64,000 nucleotides of DNA, taken from positions 117,040-181,039 of the forward strand of contig CAUYUJ010003447.1 in assembly GCA_963575745.1 (NCBI GenBank). Reading direction: 5' to 3'. Positions 21,851 through 33,006 of this stretch are shown one piece after another (the stretch's first letter is position 1; every line of letters begins with the position of its first letter). The position numbers and the translations under genes were made by a program. This stretch comes from Prorocentrum cordatum (lineage: Eukaryota > Sar > Dinophyceae > Prorocentrales > Prorocentraceae). The notes below the pieces were generated by a model. It did no database searches, was not told the origin of the DNA, and saw only the letters and a list, made by a program, of their open reading frames with translations.

Positions 21851-22975
21851 AGTGATTTCGCTGCCGAGGCACCCCACATACTTCTTCCAAGCCGCTTGTA
21901 TGCACTCAGCATGTGCGTCGCATCCTGACGCGTGCACGTACAGTGTGAATGTTTTTTTCAGATGGTCATCCTGCGCACCACTGCTTGAACCTCTTCCCTC
22001 CGCCCCCTACCCACAGCGGGGCAGGATGCTGGGTGGCCGCCGAGGGCCGTTCTCTCGGAGCGGCCTGGAGTGATCTTTTCTCCCTTCCGCCCTGCTGCTG
22101 TCCACCTGGCCCCCCCACTTCCTCTTTTCCTTCTCCTCCTCCTCCTCCTCCTCCTCCTTCTCCTCCTCCTCTTCCTCTCTTTCCCTTTCGATCGGCCAGT
22201 CAGTGTTTCTCGCATTCTCCACGTCTCTCACAGCATCTCTTCGACGGAGAATCTCCGAGATGCGCGCAAGGCAATGAAGGGACAGTTTAAACCGTCGGCA
22301 TACAGACAGTGGGGATGCTCTTCGATGGAAGAATCTCTGGGTCACGGCTGGCATGCAGACGTGTGATCGGCGGGCATTGCGAATCCGTTTGGCAGCGGCC
22401 CTGACCGTGCGAATTCGATGCGGCTAGACAGCGCTGCCTTCGTCGGTCCGGCGCCCCGTTCTGCCAGAGCTGCATGGGCCTCTCAATTGGAGCCATCCAG
22501 AGTGCGCGCGGACTCCATACACTTCCATGGCCTTTTTTTGCCCCACTTGCGTCATCTTGGAGAACCCCTACCAAAAACTCCACTGATTAAATAAATAAGG
22601 GAAGCGGTCGACCAAATATTGTTCCCCAGAATGGGTTCAGGTAGTTATCATGACTCACCGCCACCAAGTTGTTGTTCGTCAAGCTTCGCTGCGAAAGCAG
22701 TCGGCACAATCGCCGAAATCAAGGCTACGCAGCGTTATTTCAAACACTCGGTTTCGTTAAGCCGTCGCTATGGATCCGCAGTGCTGCTCGTCCGCGGCCT
22801 TTTTTTTGCTGTTTCTGTCCTCTTAGTGATAAATTTTCTTGATGGTTCGCTCTTCTGGGTCTTGTTTTGAATCGGCAATCTCCCGCGTGCTCGCTTCGCT
22901 CCACTTCGAAATGGCCGGTTTGTAACGAGGTGTTTGTTGTTCTGGATAATGCGCGAGCTCTCGCCCGCGCACCCC
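21851..22975. other. No gene recognised; CTC tract at 22130-22175
   Basis: Apart from the CTC tract, nothing is recognisable. An 83-codon open frame at 22619-22870 ends in a hydrophobic stretch, but the region is T-rich and the frame is unsupported. Confidence 0.4.
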
Positions 22976-23515
22976 CCCGGCCCACGCGCAGTCTTCTGGC
23001 CCCCGTGTTTCGCGAGCCCGAAACGGACAGCGACCGCGGCCCCACAGCGCCCCCTTGTACTGTCGAGGAAGCGCCACGCTTGCAGCACTTTGCGAGCCAG
23101 AAACGGATGGCGACCGCGAGCCCAAAGCACACTCTGTGGCGCCCAGAAGATGCCACGCCTGCCACGCTTTGCCAACCCGAAATGGATAGCGGCTGCACCC
23201 CCGGCGCACGCCCTTGGAGCCGAGGCAAATACACAATCACCACGCATGCCGAGCGCGAAACGGATAGCGGCCGCACCCCAGCGCCCCCCTGGTCGAGGAG
23301 ACGCCACGTCTGCCACACTTCGCGAGCCCGAAATGAAAAGCGACCGCACCCCCGAATCACCCCCTGTGGAGTCGCGAAAATATCACGCTTGCTACGCTTC
23401 CCGCACCCCCAGCGCACCCTATGCAACATTGAAGGATTACCACGCCTGCCCCGCTTTGCGAGCCCGAAACGGATAGCGACCGCGCCCCCAGTGCGCCCAC
23501 AGGCGTAAAAAACAC
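22975..23515. repeat. Satellite with a unit of about 75-80 bp, six to seven copies
   Basis: Units share CGAGCCCGAAACGGATAGCG, then ACCGCACCCCCAGCGC, then CACGCCTGCCACGCTT. Divergence between units is moderate. Open in several frames without motif. Confidence 0.8.
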
Positions 23516-24004
23516 GCCTGCCACCGAATCCGACGTGTATGAATGGTGCGGTTGTGCGTGGACGTGTAGTTCACGTGCGTGCCTTAGTATGTGGTGCGTA
23601 CGCCTGGGGTGTATGATGCAATCTACACGCCAGCTCGCGCCTAACGTCGTATTAGGGTGCGCCCGCCGCTGTAGATGCGTGCGTGTCCGATGCGATGGCG
23701 TTGAAAGCACCAGGTGCCATCCCTCCCCAACTCGCGTGTGGTGTGTATGCGTGCTGCGTGTATAGGTGCTGCATATGGCCGCGCGTATCATGCCAATGCT
23801 GCGCATGCGTCGCATGCGTCGGGTAGGAGATTCGGGCTTGGCGCGGGCGGGGTGGAAAAACGAGGACGAGATGGACACGGGAGGAAGTGAGGAAGAGAGA
23901 GTGTGGCCGAGGAGCGCGGGTGCGACGTGGGTGGGAAGACCACCAGTGACCCACTAAGCATGTGGTGGGAACATATTTACGTATAGCGAGAGGAAGAGAA
24001 GCAG

Positions 24005-24006
24005 AA

Positions 24007-24039
<33 letters not shown>

Positions 24040-24078
24040 AAAAGAGAAACCAAACCGAACATCTATATACATATACAC

Positions 24079-24124
<46 letters not shown>

Positions 24125-24300
24125 CAGACATATGTATAGCTAGGGTGGGAGGGGCACATCTACAAACCTGTACGTAAAAGAATCAGAAAGAGAAGGACAC
24201 AGCTTGCACGAGAAAGAGAGAGAGAGGGATTGAGGGAGAGAGAGAGAGAGGGGGAGAGAGAGGGAGAGAGATAGGGAGAGAGAGAGAGAGAGAGACCAGC
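24005..24300. repeat. GA and TA microsatellites
   Basis: GA repeat at 24006-24050, TA repeat at 24081-24121, GA repeat at 24211-24296. The preceding 23516-24004 and following 24301-24725 contain no recognised feature. Confidence 0.95.
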
Positions 24301-24730
24301 ACGTCGAGAGCGGTTTATACACATAGACAGGATGAGCGGGAGAAGAGAAACAACATCATACATGTAGAGAGAAAGAGAGAAAAACATAGACAACGATACG
24401 TATATTCACATATCTATACATATACACATATGGACGTATCTATATACATAGAAAGAGGGAGGGATAACTCATAAACAGGAATTCATACAACTACCGCGGT
24501 GGAGCCAGAGAGAAAGAGAGAGAGAGAGTACGAGAGCGAGATAGGAGATATAGCCACACGTGCGAGAGGCAGGAGGGACCTCAGCGGCCCCTGCCCGCGG
24601 AGGCCGACGTGGTCTTCACGACCGGGAACACGGCGCGCCGCCCGTCGCATTCCAAATTCTCGAGCGAAGTTTTGTTCGGCGAGCGTCACGTGGCAAATGC
24701 CAGCTGCCGTTGCGCTGCAGCTGCTATGTA

Positions 24731-24892
24731 CAGTGCCGTTTTTAATACATGCTCCGCGTGCGGATCATGTATTAAAAATGCAGGGAGTTAGTATCAACAA
24801 CAACGATGAGTTCATGCACACATTCATTCATGAATTAATCATGTAGTAAAAAACAATATTAAAACAAAAATCCGATGTATTAAAAACTGTCC
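24731..24892. mobile_element. Family E AT-rich inverted-repeat element, copy 1
   Basis: Left end CAGTGCCGTTTTTAATACAT; right end ATGTATTAAAAACTG. Next to the left end a 28-base hairpin (ATACATG, loop stem CTCCGC/GCGGAT, CATGTAT) is conserved with copy 2 at 33529-33690. AT-rich against a GC-rich background. Confidence 0.75.
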
Positions 24893-25254
24893 TCTACTAC
24901 AGACCGAACCGCCCCAGCCCAACCCGAAGGCCACCCGAAGGGCACCGGACACGTCAAATGTTCAGGTGGTCTGGGGGCGGGCGTCCCGCTTCCACGAGCA
25001 GCCTGACGCGCTCCGTCGCCAAGCTGGGCGGCACAACGGCTGCATGTGTCGGGGCGGCCCTGTTCCCGATCTGTGGATCCGGCACGCACGCGCAAGATCC
25101 ACGGATCCGTACTCCATGGCAGCGGGTGCCCGGCCGTGCCTATTCGGAGCTTCTGCCGCTGCACGGGTGCTCGAGCGTGCTCCTGCCCCGAGGGCGCGTT
25201 CCGCAGGCCCCCTCTCCGCGGCGTCTTCGTCCCCTGCCCGCGCCCTGGTGCCAA

Positions 25255-25400
25255 TCAGGGATTGCAAAAAAACCCTGGGGTTTCAAAACAACCCTGGGTT
25301 TTTTTGCAATCCTGGGTTTTTTTTGCAATCCTGGGGTGTTTTTTTTTGCAATCCTGGTTTTTGTTTTGCAATCCAGGGTTTTTTTGCAATCCTTCGTTCG
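25255..25400. repeat. TTTTTTTGCAATCCTGGG tandem repeat with an inverted first unit
   Basis: GGATTGCAAAAAAACCCTGG is followed by the complementary CCCTGGGTTTTTTTGCAATCC, then further direct units. The left part can fold into a strong hairpin. Confidence 0.85.
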
Positions 25401-25742
25401 GCATCCCCACCGGGCTCTTTCGATCTGTGCAAGCACCAGGCCCACGACTAGAAGGGTGCGCCCGACGGTGGGGATGGGGATCCCTTGAACGGTGCCCACA
25501 GGTGCAGCGGGCGATGCGCTGGGGGGAGATCCTCGCCACCCTCGAGGACGGGGCCGCGAGGCCGCAGCGGCCGGCGGCCGCGGAAAACGAGCGGGCCCGT
25601 ACTGGCGCTTTCGGGGCCAAGTACCGTTCAGTTTATCGCTCATCGTTCATCCTGGTTCTTTCGGAGCCGAGAAGGTGAAGACTGTGTTTTTGATCCCCGG
25701 GCGATAGCGGGCGTGACCGGGATAGGGGGAGAGGAGCGAGGG

Positions 25743-25833
25743 CGGTCATGTCACGATTCGCGCTGGCGTCGTTTGGGAATGCCGAAGAATGGCTAGTTCC
25801 AAGATAGCGCTGGCCCGAATCGTGCCATGACAA
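25743..25833. mobile_element. Possible short foldback element
   Basis: GGTCATGTCACGATTCGCGC on the left is complementary, with a few changes, to GGCCCGAATCGTGCCATGAC on the right. A single clear copy; a weaker relative may lie near 28885-28975. Confidence 0.5.
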
Positions 25834-26127
25834 GTAGGCGGGGGGGAGGGCGGGGCCACTGACGGGCGTGACACCGTGATAGCTCATGTTTCGTCCCTTC
25901 TTTGCCGTTCCTCGTGGAGATTGTTTCTTATCCGCTGGCGCGTAACTGTCGCTACCCAGGCCACCCGCCCCTTCGCCCCCCCGGTAACGGTGACGATCCC
26001 ACGTAGGGGAAGGGGGCCCTGCACCATCCCCCACATGATGGTGTTCGCGCGCACATGATTGCGGTCGCACGTCCAGGCGTTCCCGTTACCCGCCCGCCTT
26101 GGTAACGACCGTTGCCGGAAATTACAT

Positions 26128-26128
26128 A

Positions 26129-26159
<31 letters not shown>

Positions 26160-26335
26160 TCATGGTAGCAGTCTGACCGTGTGCCATCCCTCCTCTCGGG
26201 AGGGGGTCGTAGAGTATAGCCCTAAAGCCCTATAGACCTGTAGCCCTATGGCCCTATAGCCCTATAGTTCCATGGCCCTATAGCCCCATAAGCCCCATTG
26301 CCCTATAGCCCCATAGCCTTATAGCCCTAAAGAGA
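26128..26335. repeat. TA microsatellite followed by a CCCTATAG-type degenerate repeat
   Basis: TA repeat at 26128-26161. From about 26208, fifteen or so 7-10 base units related to GCCCTATAG run to 26335, with CCCTAAA at both ends of the tract. Confidence 0.85.
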
Positions 26336-26561
26336 CTTTGATTGGGGCTTTTCTCCGGTATGATTTTTGTCTCCCCAGACCCAACCTGCGCTCTCGCCCC
26401 CCCCCACCATCGAGGCGCCTTCGGGGTGCCTCGACGGCCAGGTTATGACGACGGCGACCAAAATGGTGACGGCACGGCGGCGGCGACGATGGCGGCGAGG
26501 GCGACGATGGCAGCCACGGCGACGACGGCGGCGACGCCGCGCCTGCGACGACAACTCCGCG

Positions 26562-26727
26562 GGTAGATTTGCGTCGCGTCGACCCGGGACGACCCCGCCG
26601 CCAGCGTTCAACGTTGACCGGTCGATGTTGAGCTATCCTGCGTTTAGGAATCGGCCGATTGTCCGATGTTGAACAGTCCCCGCGGTGTCAGGAACCAACG
26701 CCGAAGCCGGCACGAGACGAAGCTGCC
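26562..26727. mobile_element. Family N inverted-repeat element, copy 1
   Basis: Begins GGTAGATTTGCGTCGCGTCG and ends GGCACGAGACGAAGCTGCC. The interior has TCGATGTTGA and GCGGTGTCAGGAACCAACGC, shared with 58566-58752. Confidence 0.7.
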
Positions 26728-26929
26728 GTAAGCGGGCTGGGTTGGCGCAGGCCGAGCGGCGGGCGGCTGCGCTACTTCCTGGGCCCGCGCACGGCTAGGC
26801 CGCGCAGCCCCTCCTTGTTGAACAGCGGGAGGAGCGAGGGGCGAGGAATGAAAACCGACGGTCCTTGACGTTCTCGCGCCGTGACAGTCTAGCAGCCTTC
26901 GGCCAATCCCGCCACCGTGCCTGGGTTGT

Positions 26930-27500
26930 GGGTCGCAGGCCTCCAGGAGGTTCGCTGGGATCTCGCGGGGGCCTCTCGGAGGCCTGCTGCCGTGTGGAGG
27001 CCTCTTGGGAGCCGTTTGGGGGCTTGTCGGTGCGTCCTGCGGGCCTCTTGGGGGTCTCTGCGGGCCTCAATACAAGGCGCATCCTCAGGGGCCTCCTGGG
27101 GGGTTTTTGGGGCCGGAAGTCTCCGATGTTCCGGTCGTGTTCCCCCTCTTGGGCCGTTCTTGGCCCTGCCTGTGGGCCTTCTTGGGCCGTCCTGGGCGGC
27201 CCTGGGGCCATTTGCGGGCCTCCTCTGGGGCCTCTTTCGCTGTCTTGGGACGGTCTTAGGGTCTTGGGCCGTCATGGAGCGCTGGAAGCTCGCAAAGCCG
27301 AGTGCCCCCCGAAACATAAAAAACACACCAAAGAAAAAACGCTATTTTGTTGCATCTCGGAGCCCTCTAGGGGCGGCTCTTGGAGGCCTCTTCGGACATC
27401 TCGGGAGCTTTCTCAGCCGACTGGAGACCATCTTGGGCGTCTTGGACCGATCGGGCGGCGATTCGGTGCCCTCTTGGACCGTCTTGGGGCCCTCTTGCCC
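26930..27500 (+). repeat. CTTGGGGCC-type array with AT-rich core
   Basis: Degenerate 12-16 bp GC-rich units, interrupted at about 27286-27360 by an AT-rich block (GAAACATAAAAAACACACC, then AAAACGCTATTTTG). The block is related to that at 60969-61035. A 201-codon Gly/Leu/Trp/Ser-rich frame (26917-27522) stays open through the array. Confidence 0.75.
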
Positions 27501-27504
27501 AGGG

Positions 27505-27610
27505 AATCCCCGGCAATCCTAGGAAATCTGCAAGAATCCCCGGGAATCCCCGGATGTTCCCGGAGGTCCCGGGGAATCCTTGGAAATCCTAGTGAAACCC
27601 GTGGTCCGGG
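27505..27610. repeat. GGGAATCCCCGG-type degenerate repeat
   Basis: About ten diverged 10-12 bp units with GGAATCC/GGAAATCC words. A similar, more diverged tract lies at 39735-40110. Confidence 0.7.
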
Positions 27611-27839
27611 CCTCTTAACTCTTCATTGCTCAGGGCTGCATGAGCCTTGGAAGACTCCACTACACACTGAAGGCACGCTTGCGGATATTCGTGACGGCTG
27701 GCTTTTGGCTTTTCTCGGCCTCCCGAGGCCTTCACCAGCCCCCAGCTTCATCCCGCAATGAAGACCCGGTCCCTGGCAAGGGGTCCAGACACTTGAGGCG
27801 CCAACGACGTAGCGAAACAAATGGCTTCGTCGGATGCAC

Positions 27840-28000
27840 AGTGGGAACCTATGCCAAGAAACACCCTGCTTGCCTCCAGGGTGCCCTGGGTTTCTTGGGT
27901 TTCGATGGTCTCATTATGGAAAGCGTGACGTTCCCGCACTAACAAACTCTCAGGGTTGGGTTTCTTGTGGAAGGTTCCTTGTGGTCGAGCTCTTCTAGTA
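27840..28000 (+). repeat. Family J dispersed repeat, copy 3
   Basis: Contains CCAAGAAACACCCTGCTTGC, GCCCTGGGTTTCTTGGGTTT and CTCAGGGTTGGGTTTCTTGTG. The CCACACCAAGAATCAATGG segment is deleted relative to 3055-3240. Confidence 0.7.
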
Positions 28001-28004
28001 TGCG

Positions 28005-28700
28005 TTCGAGTTTTGAAGTTTTGGGGGATCGGCAGCACGGCGGGAGTTTCCTCGGGACTCTTGCCGTGACGAACCCCAGGACAGGTCCAGGCGGGGAGAC
28101 GTTTCGGAGGGGGGTGTGCAGGAGGAGTCAGTAGCAAATCGTGGGAGGACCTTTCAATTTTCCACCTCCACCGTTCGAACCCTGCCTATCGACCTCTCGC
28201 CCTCATGTGGCCCAACTACAGTTTCCAACTTCCGACCCCTAGCATTCACCACCAACGGCCGCCACCCATTTTTTCACCTCCAGCTTTCGACCTCCGCCAT
28301 CCGACGTCCAGCCTCAAGGGCAAGATCTTCAGCCTCAAGGGCAAGACATCTTGGAAGTTGCCACAACGGGTCTTTGAAACAAGATGGATCAGGATTTCTG
28401 ATCGGGCCTCATTGTCTGACGCTCCGGTGCTCCAGCTCGACACCCGCAGCACCCTCGACGGTGCCTATGTGCGGGCGTGCTTCGTGCTTGGCAACTCCGT
28501 CTTCAGAGTGCATTCGGGCCAGTGGTTCCCCGAGTCGGTGTGGGGAGCCTCTCGGGGAACGCGCGGGGGAGCACGCGGTTTGGATCGCACATTTGTCCGA
28601 GCGGTGTGTCAAGAGCTCTGCCAAGCTATCGGAGCCTGCGTTCCCCCACCCGTTGTGGAAGCCCTTAGGGGATCATTCAGGGGAGGATGGTGGGGAAGAC
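28005..28700. other. No gene recognised; protein-like open stretch
   Basis: A plus-strand frame at 28344-28690 has balanced composition (for example VHSGQWFPESVWG) and contains an 18-base CAGCCTCAAGGGCAAGA duplication. No family is recognised and no start or splice sites can be argued. Confidence 0.25.
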
Positions 28701-28705
28701 CAGGA

Positions 28706-28825
28706 GGAGGAGGAGGAGGAGGAGGAGGAGGAAGAAGAGGAAGAGGAGGAGGGGGGGGAGGGGAGGAGGAGGAGGTGGAGGAGGAGGAGGAGGGGGGAGG
28801 AGGAGGGGGAGGAGGGGGCATATTG
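28706..28825. repeat. GGA microsatellite
   Basis: GGA with G-run interruptions. Flanked on the right by CTTGGGGGC-like words to 28890. Confidence 0.95.
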
Positions 28826-29200
28826 GGAGCCTCTGGGGGCTCTCTGGGGGCATCCTAGGAGCTTCCTGGGAGCCTCTTGGAGGCCATGTCACGACTCCGC
28901 CGGCGCCAGCTGGGAGTGCCTCGCGGTGGCTCATATTCCCAGGCGGCGCCGGCGCGAGGGTAACGCGGCCATGGGGGGGGAATGGGGAGGGGGCGCGAAC
29001 AGTGGCGTGACAGCGGGGGAGGGGGGAGGGGGGGGGACGGTCACAGGCGTCAATTACCGCGAGCCATGACCTTCCAGAGTGATAAGGCATACCCCTCCAG
29101 ACCAAAGCCGACTTGAGCTTCGACGGGGGAGATTCAAGATGTCCAGGCCCTGGCGCTATTTTTTGCCCCCCCTTCTGCGAGGGCGTCGGGTACCGTTCGG

Positions 29201-29406
29201 GACGACCGACATGTGTACGGAAAGAATGTGTACAATGCCCAACAGCGGATCCTGTTCATGTTGAACAGGATTGGCTGTCCACGCCGCTGCGGCCTGCGTC
29301 CATTCGAGACAGAAGGCCGCCGGCCCAACAGCGGCCGCTGTTGGTTTGGGACAGCATTTGTTGTTGGGCATTGTGCCCACTGTTTCTGGACCCATTTCGG
29401 GCGTCC
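29201..29406. mobile_element. Family I inverted-repeat element, copy 2
   Basis: GACGACCGACATGTGTACGG on the left and CCCATTTCGGGCGTC on the right, with the same interior as 16094-16299 (GGCCCAACAGCGGCCGCTGT). Confidence 0.8.
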
Positions 29407-29554
29407 AAAGCCGTGGCTGATCCGCGCGCCCCTCACCTGCGTTGTCGTTTCCTCGATTCTGCCCCACTGGCTGGAGGGCGTCCAAAACCGTGGCTGATCC
29501 GCGCGCTCCTCACCTGCGCTGTCGTTGCCTCGATTCTGCCCCGCTGGCTGGAGG
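29401..29554. repeat. Tandem duplication of 77 bp
   Basis: GCGTCCAAAGCCGTGGCTGA and the following bases are repeated once, starting at 29401 and 29478, with few differences. It begins in the right terminus of the family I copy. Confidence 0.85.
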
Positions 29555-29643
29555 CACGTGCGCTACCCGGGCAGCCTCGGCGCGGCGGAGCTGGGGAAGG
29601 CGGGCAGGCGGGCGCTCTGCCCAGGCCCCCCCAGGTGGCTTTG

Positions 29644-29959
29644 CACCGCTCGGACGTGTGCATTTTTTTTCGGCGAGGGCCATCGAGGAATCTGTCGGGC
29701 GTGTCCCCCTACAGGGGGATTTTCTACGAACAATCGAAAATACCCCCAAACATACCCAAAAAGGTCAGACAAATACCCAAAACATAGTCCCCAGACTCTT
29801 TTTGGACTATTTTGTTGATTGTTTTTGTTTTTTTGTTTTTCGTCGAAAATCTCCCTTTGGGGGGACACACGCCCGACAGAAATCAGCATCCCTGAGCATT
29901 TGGCGAAAAGGCCACGCGCGAAACCGAACAGAACACGGGGAAGGGACGCCCGAGCGATG
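29644..29959. mobile_element. Family B inverted-repeat element, copy 1, split by family A
   Basis: Left end CACCGCTCGGACGTGTGCAT; right end GGGACGCCCGAGCGATG. The body (CGGCGAGGGCCATCGAGGA, then GCATCCCTGAGCATTTGGCG) is interrupted at 29690-29881 by family A. The uninterrupted copy is 57797-57917. Confidence 0.75.
29690..29881. mobile_element. Family A inverted-repeat element, copy 1 (nested in B)
   Basis: Ends ATCTGTCGGGCGTGTCCCCC and the complement of TTCTGTCGGGCGTGTGTCCC. The left flank is ATCGAGGA (29682-29689). The right flank reads ATC-AGCATCCC, which fits the same 8-base duplication after loss of GAGG. The AT-rich interior has TAGTCCCCAGACT and TTGGACTATTTT. Confidence 0.85.
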
Positions 29960-30089
29960 GCCCGAGGGGGGGTGCACTGCGCCAGCCTTTGCGCGCAGGC
30001 TCCCCCCGCGCCAGGCGCGCCCCCTCCTCCACGCGGCCTGCCGCGCCGGCGGCCCGCGCCAGCCGCGGCGTGCCGTCGTGCTGTCTTGG

Positions 30090-30420
30090 CACCGCTTTGA
30101 CGTGTGCATTCTGCTTTCGGCGAGGAGCATCGAGGAGCATCCCTGATCATTTGGCGCAAAGGCTCGGGGGTGGACAGAACCCCCAACAGTGACGCGTCGA
30201 TTAGTGAATTGTCCGTGTTCGGTTCTCGAGAGGGCGCTGTGGCCGTTATTTTCCAGGCTTGCGCCCGCCAGGTTTGGGCCCGACGTCGTTTTCACTAAAC
30301 CACGTTTTACTAGGGGGGGGTCTGTCCATCCCCGAGAATCGAGGAGCATCCCTGATCACTTGGCGCAAAGGCCACGCACGAAGCTGAACAAAAACACAGG
30401 AAATGGACGTACGAGCGATG
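30090..30420. mobile_element. Family B copy 2 with a family C element inside
   Basis: Left end CACCGCTTTGACGTGTGCAT; right end GGACGTACGAGCGATG. The 34-base segment ATCGAGGAGCATCCCTGATC and onward occurs on both sides of the family C insert (30129-30162 and 30338-30371). That is longer than a normal target duplication, so two B copies may have recombined. Confidence 0.65.
30163..30336. mobile_element. Family C inverted-repeat element, copy 2 (nested in B)
   Basis: CTCGGGGGTGGACAGAACCC on the left is complementary to TCTGTCCATCCCCGAG on the right. The interior matches the other copies (GACGCGTCGATTAGTGAATTG and GTTTTCACTAA). Confidence 0.75.
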
Positions 30421-30460
30421 GCCAGCCGTCAGCGCGCGCAAGACCCGGTTGGACCGGCTG

Positions 30461-30511
30461 ACCCCAGCGGAGCGACGAGAAGAACCGTTCTTCTCGTCGC
30501 TCCGCTGGGGT
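30461..30511. repeat. Perfect palindrome, 25-base arms around one C
   Basis: ACCCCAGCGGAGCGACGAGA and five more bases pair exactly with the complement after a single central C. No mismatch at all. Confidence 0.95.
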
Positions 30512-30524
30512 GCGAGCAGGTGGG

Positions 30525-30651
30525 GCCGGGGGCTTGCGCGCCGCATCGCCGAGGCATCGCCGATGCATCGCCGGTGCGGCTCGAGGCGGGGCCCAATGTT
30601 CGCAACGCAGACCTCGCCGATGCCTCGGCGACGCGGCGCGATCCTCCGAGA
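30525..30651. mobile_element. Family O inverted-repeat element, copy 1
   Basis: GCGCCGCATCGCCGAGGCAT on the left and CTCGGCGACGCGGCGC on the right, with repeated GCATCGCCGATG words. Homologous to 34464-34590 and 42965-43096. Confidence 0.6.
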
Positions 30652-31261
30652 CCCCGTCCGCCCGGATCCGATGTGGGAGGCCTCGCCTTTCGGGGGTCGG
30701 CCGAACGAGGGGGACAGGGAACGGGGTGGTGGGGTGTGGCAGGGTTCGTCTCCGATTCCTCCGACTCGATTCGATGTCGATGGTTTCCGATTCCGATTCG
30801 ATTCGACTTGGGATTCCAATGCGGGCTCCGATCTCTTACCGGGGGCATGCCAGCCCACCGCTTTTCGCCGATTTGACGTCTCCCGACTTGGCTGCCGATT
30901 TCCGCCGATCCGATTCCTGTCGATCGCCGATTCGACTCCTCGATTCGAGCCTTGGCTCTCCCGGCGTGGGCGTGAGGGGGCCTGCTGCATGCAGCTGCTC
31001 TCGGCCCCGCCTCTGGAGCTCTCTGCGGCGCGCCGTCGCTCCCGGCGCCGGGAGGCGCCGCTGGCAAAACCGGGCAATCTTGGGCCGATTCGCTGGCCAC
31101 CCCGCCGTTGCCCGCCTTTCTTTGTCCGACCCGGCTCTCCTGGCCCCGTCTTCCGCGCCCTCGCCGCGGAGGCAGAGGGTCCCGTGGGAAGCGAGCCCTC
31201 GGGTGTCTCCCTCCTTCCGGGCGGGCCCTCCGCAGTTCGCGGGCCTCCTGTCGAGGGAGGA
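30652..31261. other. No gene recognised
   Basis: Short repeats of GATTCGATTCGA-like words at 30770-30960. Open frames on both strands without motif. Confidence 0.4.
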
Positions 31262-32791
31262 AAACATGATCGACCCACGAACCCGGAAAGGAATATAGAA
31301 ATGTAAAGCATTGCAACATTTCAAAGACACCTGATTGGGCGACGGGCACATGCAATGCTGAATGTATCGATGATGATGCACTGTGCCGAGGGCTGTGCTG
31401 TGCTACGCCGTGCTGAGCTGCGATGTGGCATGCCGCGATTGTGCTCTATATAGCGTTGTGGATCGAGTCCTCCCTGGCATCCGAGTCCTCACCGAACTGA
31501 TCTGGAGCGTAAGCTCGAGCTGCCTGAGCAGATGGTAGCTGCCCCAGAACTAATCGACAGAGGGAACATGCCAGGAGGACGCGCCGCGGAACGTCCCAAG
31601 GGACGCGCCAGGCGACGTGCCAGGGGACGTGCCATGGGGACGCACCGCGGGACGTGCCAAGGGGACGCGCTAAGGAACGTGCCAATGGACGTGCCGAGGG
31701 ACGTGCCAGGGGATGCGCCGCGCGACGTGCCAGGTGGACTCGCCACGGAACGCGCCAAGGAACGTGCCAAAGTGCATAGTTGAGTGTATCGATCTTGATG
31801 TACCGTGCCGACGGCTGTGCTGTGCTGGGCCGTGCTGAACTGCGATGTGCCATGCCGCGATTGTGCTCTATATAGCGTTGTGGATCGAGTCCTCCCTGGC
31901 ATCCGAGTCCTCACCGAACTGATCTGGAGCGTAAGCTCGAGCTGCCTGAGCAGATGGTAGCTGCCCCAGAACTAATCGACAGAGGGAACATGCCAAGAGG
32001 ACGCGCCGCGGAACGTCCCAAGGGACGCGCCAGGCGACGTGCCAGGGGACGTGCCATGGGCACGCACCGCGGGACGTGCCAAGGGGACGCGCTACGGAAC
32101 GTGCCAATGGACGTGCACCGCGCGACGTGCCAGGGGGACTCGCCACGGGACGCTCCGCGGAACGTGCCAGGCAACATGCCAGGCTGCAATGCTAAGGGTA
32201 TCGATATTGATGCACCGTGCCGAGGGCTGTGCTGTGCCTGGGCGACCTGGACACGTGAAAACACGCGTTTCGCTCAAGACGTTGTCAGCACATCCTCATG
32301 CTAGACATCCGCCTGGTCAACCTGGACACGTGCAAACAAGCGTCTCGCTCGAGACATCCTCAACAAATGCTCATGCTAGACATCCGCCTGGGCGACCTGG
32401 ACACGTGAAAACAAGCATCTGGTTCGAGACATCCCCAACAAATCCTCATGCTAGACATCTGTCTGGGCCACCTGGAGGCGTGAAACCAAGCGTCTCGCTC
32501 GAGACATCCTCAAGACCTGGGCACGTGAAAACAAGCAATCCACTTGAGAGATCCTAAGAATTCAGGTCCCCAGGAGAGGACACTCTATGACACAAAACAA
32601 GCGTTTCGCTCGAGACATCCTCAACACATTCTGAAAAACAAGCGTTTCGCTAGGGACATCCTCAATTTTTAATTCGCCGGCCCTACGCGACCTCGTTATT
32701 TATCGCAAAAGAAATTCGCCGGCCCTACAGCCGTCAAAACCAGGGGGAAACCAACTAAAAGAGAACCCTGGGCTCAGGCCCTTTCCGGGAA
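31262..32791. mobile_element. Composite family M element, copy 1
   Basis: The left end AACATGATCGACCCACGAAC and right end CTAAAAGAGAACCCTGGGCT followed by CCCTTTCCGGG match copies 2 and 3 (35895 and 37952). CCCGGAAAGGG-type words near both ends are inverted. The interior differs from the other copies: a 422-bp direct duplication (about 31390-32230) made of GGACGTGCCAAGGG-like units, then about five 75-bp units with GTTTCGCTCGAGACATCCTC (32240-32670). Confidence 0.7.
31390..32233. repeat. Tandem duplication with a 422-bp period
   Basis: CTATATAGCGTTGTGGATCG and its surroundings recur exactly 422 bases apart (starts near 31446 and 31868). A third partial start is near 32192 (GGTATCGATATTGATGCACC). 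Confidence 0.85.
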
Positions 32792-33006
32792 ACACCACCC
32801 GGACCCAACAGTTGGCGCTCACTGAACGGCCGTGGGCGTTGGTAGGGGTAGGGCTCGCTTGTGGCCACCTGTTCCGTGGGGTGCGTTTCCGGAGCGGCCT
32901 CGCTCGTCGGGGTGCTTCTCCTGTGGGGGCGGCTGTGCTGCCCTCCTGGGACTCCGGGCGAGAGGCTGGTGCTGGCGGGAGGCCCCCGACCCGCTCCCCT
33001 CCAGGG

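Noticed and set aside
22867-23508. 213- and 180-codon frames on the plus strand
   Set aside because: They translate a 75-80 bp satellite; no motif, and alternative frames are equally open.
26917-27522. 201-codon Gly/Leu/Trp-rich protein gene
   Set aside because: It is the translation of a degenerate repeat array. The frame is kept, which is noted as a finding, but nothing shows it is expressed.
31441-31460. CTATATAG as a TATA-box promoter
   Set aside because: It is part of a duplicated satellite, no gene follows, and dinoflagellate promoters generally lack a TATA box.
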